Origin: Lachnospiraceae bacterium | Lineage (GTDB): Bacteria > Bacillota > Clostridia > Lachnospirales > Lachnospiraceae | Length of the DNA: 64,000 nt | Assembly (NCBI GenBank): GCA_017938315.1 | Contig: JAGBBV010000032.1 | Coordinates: forward strand, 1-64,000 | Direction: 5' to 3' | Translations under genes and position numbers: made by a program | Part shown: one piece after another, positions 62,601 through 64,000 of the stretch | Numbering within the stretch: position 1 is the stretch's first letter | How the letters are laid out: the number at the start of each line of letters is the position of its first letter | Notes under the pieces: generated by a model | Told to the model about the DNA's origin: nothing | What the model saw: the letters and a program-made list of their open reading frames with translations, nothing else | Databases searched by the model: none

Positions 62601-62614
62601 ATGAAAATTCCTTT

Positions 62615-63046
62615 CTAAAGTCCTAATCGTTTTTTGAAAAGAGGAAGATATTTACGGGAAATATAATCCCCCTTTCCATTGTCCAATATTGCCAGCATAC
62701 CGCTAAAAGACGGTTCGATTTTCTTTAGCTTTGCTATGCTGATTAAAGTAGTTTTGGATATCCGCACAAAACTGTCAGCCAAAAGCTCTTCAAATTCATA
62801 CAGACATTTAGAGGATGTGTACTCTTTATCTTTGCAAAGAACTTTAACGCCTCTTCCTAAAGAACATACCATATAGATTTCTTCCGGCTTCAAGATGACA
62901 ATGCTGTCATCTTCGTTTGCAGAAATGATTTTTTCCGTGTTCTGGATATAGGCCACCAGCTTATGAATATCGTCAGTAGCTTCCGGTGCATAAATGTTCA
63001 CCAAAGGCTCCGTATAATCTTTGGATATCGTCAATGTAACATTCAA
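62615..63046 (-). CDS. LytTR-type DNA-binding transcriptional regulator
   Basis: The 143-residue protein has a short N-terminal part and a LytTR domain (about residues 48-143) with IYMVCSLGRGVKVLCKDKEYTSS, SFVRISKTTLISIAKLKKIEPSFSG and GDYISRKYLPLFKKRLGL. It has no receiver domain, so its activity is probably controlled by the DUF3021 partner. The start is a TTG at 63046, with AAGGAGG 10 bases upstream; an ATG four bases on is in another frame and closes at once. LytTR proteins bind 9-bp direct repeats spaced by about 12 bp, and a matching repeat lies at 63585. Confidence 0.9.
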   Translation of the reverse strand: MNVTLTISKDYTEPLVNIYAPEATDDIHKLVAYIQNTEKIISANEDDSIVILKPEEIYMVCSLGRGVKVLCKDKEYTSSKCLYEFEELLADSFVRISKTTLISIAKLKKIEPSFSGMLAILDNGKGDYISRKYLPLFKKRLGL

Positions 63047-63177
63047 AAGAAGTATTCCTCCTTACATGAGTTTTAAATGTAATTACAATTTTTCCTGTGC
63101 ACACTGTGAATATAACATACAAACCGTATTTTGTCTTGGGATTTTACATAAGAGGTAAAAAGACGTGCATGAAAAAC

Positions 63178-63208
63178 AAAAGGCAACACCAAATGGTGCC
63201 GCCTTTTT
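63178..63208. terminator. Bidirectional terminator-like hairpin
   Basis: AAAGGCAACACCA pairs with TGGTGCCGCCTTT around a two-base loop; the reverse strand continues with TTTTG and the forward strand with TTG. It directly follows the stop codon of the reverse-strand remnant at 63211. Confidence 0.75.
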
Positions 63209-63210
63209 GC

Positions 63211-63462
63211 CTAGTACTGATATTCTCTGGTCTGATAAAGAAAAGTCCGTATTCTGCAATCATTTCCGTAGGTTACAGTGCGGCAGCTTGTAGGTGCCTT
63301 CTGCTCCTTAATCTCTTCGGCCAATATTTTGGAAAAAGGGTTTGCCTTGCGATTACCGGAATAACCGCCGGAGGAACCACCCGCGTCGCGGGAAGTCTTC
63401 TTTACGGTGCTGACTGCGGATACAGTATGAACTTTGAAAATGCCATTAAATCCGTTTTCTGC
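63211..63462 (-). pseudogene. Remnant of a small unknown gene without a usable start codon
   Basis: The reverse strand has an open frame of 84 codons running from AENGFNGIFKVHTVSAV and ending SCRTVTYGNDCRIRTFLYQT-REYQY, then a TAG. The composition looks like real protein and a terminator follows the stop. No ATG, GTG or TTG gives a sensible start; a strong AAGGAGGG (63476-63469) sits just upstream with no start codon at the right distance, and the preceding open segment (VTVEISSKEG) is in another frame. A frameshift near 63470 would join them. The family is not recognised. Confidence 0.4.
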
Positions 63463-63584
63463 GACTATCCCTCCTTGGATGATATTTCAACAGTTACATT
63501 TCTTTCTAATATATATATCGGTAAAAAAACGGGACACTTTAGTACCAAAGTCCTACGTTTGCAATTTATTTTTATTTTGAATTA

Positions 63585-63618
63585 ACAATTAGGAAGAAAA
63601 GTCGACAATTAGGAAGAA
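63585..63618 (+). promoter_or_regulatory. Direct repeat resembling a LytTR binding site
   Basis: ACAATTAGGAAGAA occurs twice without mismatch at 63585-63598 and 63605-63618, with a period of 20 bp (two helical turns). The first nine bases, ACAATTAGG, resemble known LytTR-family repeats such as the AgrA half-site ACAGTTAAG, and 11 bases separate the two nonamers. The right copy ends at the -35 box of the next promoter, where an activator would bind. Confidence 0.7.
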
Positions 63619-63648
63619 TTGCTTGTTTTTTTTTTCGCAAAGTGTAAA
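63619..63648 (+). promoter_or_regulatory. Promoter of the secreted protein gene at the right edge
   Basis: TTGCTT (63619-63624) and TGTAAA (63643-63648) are 18 bp apart, with a run of eleven T residues in the spacer. Both boxes are weak, which suits a promoter that depends on an activator at the direct repeat. Confidence 0.5.
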
Positions 63649-63696
63649 GTGAAGATAACAAAAGAAAAAAGTGAAAAAAGAAAGGGTAATAAATAA

Positions 63697-64000
63697 ATGA
63701 AAAGAGGACGTGTAAGCAATAAATTTAAGAAAATGCTCGGAGTAGCAATGGCAATGGTGATGCTGTTTGGAAACAGCCTGTCGGTGCTGGCAGTAAATTT
63801 TTCGGATATTAATGTAAACGATGAATTGCATAGCGGAGAGATCATAACGAATAATCAAGGGGAAACGATTACGATTTATGTGGGAAATTCTCCAGAAGCA
63901 GTGGTAAATGATGGCAATTCTTATACCCTGACAGGAAATTATAAAGTAACGGAAAAGGATGCTCCTGTCACTAGTCCGGGAAAACTTTACCTTGATCCGA
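63697..64000 (+). CDS. Secreted or surface protein, N-terminal part only (cut by window edge)
   Basis: An ATG at 63697 with AAAGGG upstream opens a frame that continues past 64000; 101 codons are visible. The start is basic (MKRGRVSNKFKK) and then hydrophobic (MLGVAMAMVMLFGNSLSVLA), a typical signal peptide with cleavage near residue 33. The mature part (NFSDINVNDELHSGEIITNN and following) is rich in Asn, Thr, Gly and Glu and looks like a beta-rich surface domain. The function is not known from this part. Confidence 0.85.
   Translation, partial: MKRGRVSNKFKKMLGVAMAMVMLFGNSLSVLAVNFSDINVNDELHSGEIITNNQGETITIYVGNSPEAVVNDGNSYTLTGNYKVTEKDAPVTSPGKLYLDP

Noticed and set aside
63097-63585. Forward open frame of 162 residues
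   Set aside because: It runs through a terminator hairpin, lacks a ribosome binding site, and is opposite a better coding-like reverse frame; its residues show no known motif.

Overview
The window looks like a chromosomal segment of a low-to-moderate GC, motile, spore-forming anaerobe of the Firmicutes, most likely a Lachnospiraceae (order Eubacteriales). The grounds are: a CIRCE-hrcA-grpE-dnaK-dnaJ operon, SpoVT behind a sigmaG-like promoter, an anaerobic-type glycerol-3-phosphate oxidation operon, a T-box leader on ileS, a ZTP (pfl) riboswitch on purine genes, a sodium-pump decarboxylase beta subunit, an anchored multidomain GH10 xylanase, and family types common in that group (DUF6465, DUF6056, VanW, SIMPL, DUF3021/LytTR). 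Genus cannot be fixed from the sequence alone. No rRNA, tRNA, CRISPR array, prophage or complete insertion sequence was seen; most of the window is ordinary core genome with a few accessory spots.

Layout. 1-2.4 kb: tail of an unidentified gene, a cluster of hairpin repeats, then a ZTP riboswitch controlling an IMP cyclohydrolase and a stand-alone AICAR transformylase (last two steps of IMP synthesis). 2.5-9.3 kb: glycerol-3-phosphate operon (two FAD oxidoreductases, the second fused to DUF1667; glycerol kinase; a large protein with a degenerate cyclic-nucleotide-binding-like domain), preceded by a promoter-terminator leader that suggests antitermination. 9.4-16.5 kb: chemoreceptor with a long Lys/Glu-rich N-terminal tail, ManA, an aminotransferase-patatin-UppP operon, and a histone-H1-like DUF6465 protein. 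16.5-17.0 kb: a gene-free 447-bp imperfect palindrome. 17.0-22.1 kb: heat-shock operon.

22.1-30.5 kb: DEDDh exonuclease, VanW-family wall protein, AIR-synthase-like enzyme, Lrp regulator with translationally coupled aminotransferase, and a reverse-strand SPFH/ribbon-helix-helix pair and SIMPL lipoprotein. 30.5-30.7 kb: a type I toxin-antitoxin-like locus with a 30-residue holin-like peptide and antisense RNA. 30.8-35.8 kb (reverse): mutS2, a two-component system and trmL. 35.9-41.0 kb: DUF6056 membrane protein, radical SAM protein, an HTH-GpsA fusion, spoVT and a C39-like protease.

41.1-51.5 kb: a complete oligopeptide ABC transporter followed by an M20 amidohydrolase, then the xylanase. 51.5-54.8 kb (reverse): nicotinate phosphoribosyltransferase and an orphan sodium-pump decarboxylase beta subunit with a 39-residue partner, behind a structured leader that resembles an unassigned riboswitch. 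54.8-62.2 kb: MFS exporter, T-box/ileS (type 2) and glycogen phosphorylase. 62.2-64 kb: a LytTR/DUF3021 pair, a degenerate small reverse-strand gene, and the start of a secreted protein gene with a perfect LytTR-like direct repeat in its promoter. The best candidates for undescribed biology are the HTH-GpsA fusion, the cNMP-like protein in the glp operon, the structured leader of the decarboxylase gene, the small type I toxin locus, the long palindrome, and the LytTR circuit at the right end.
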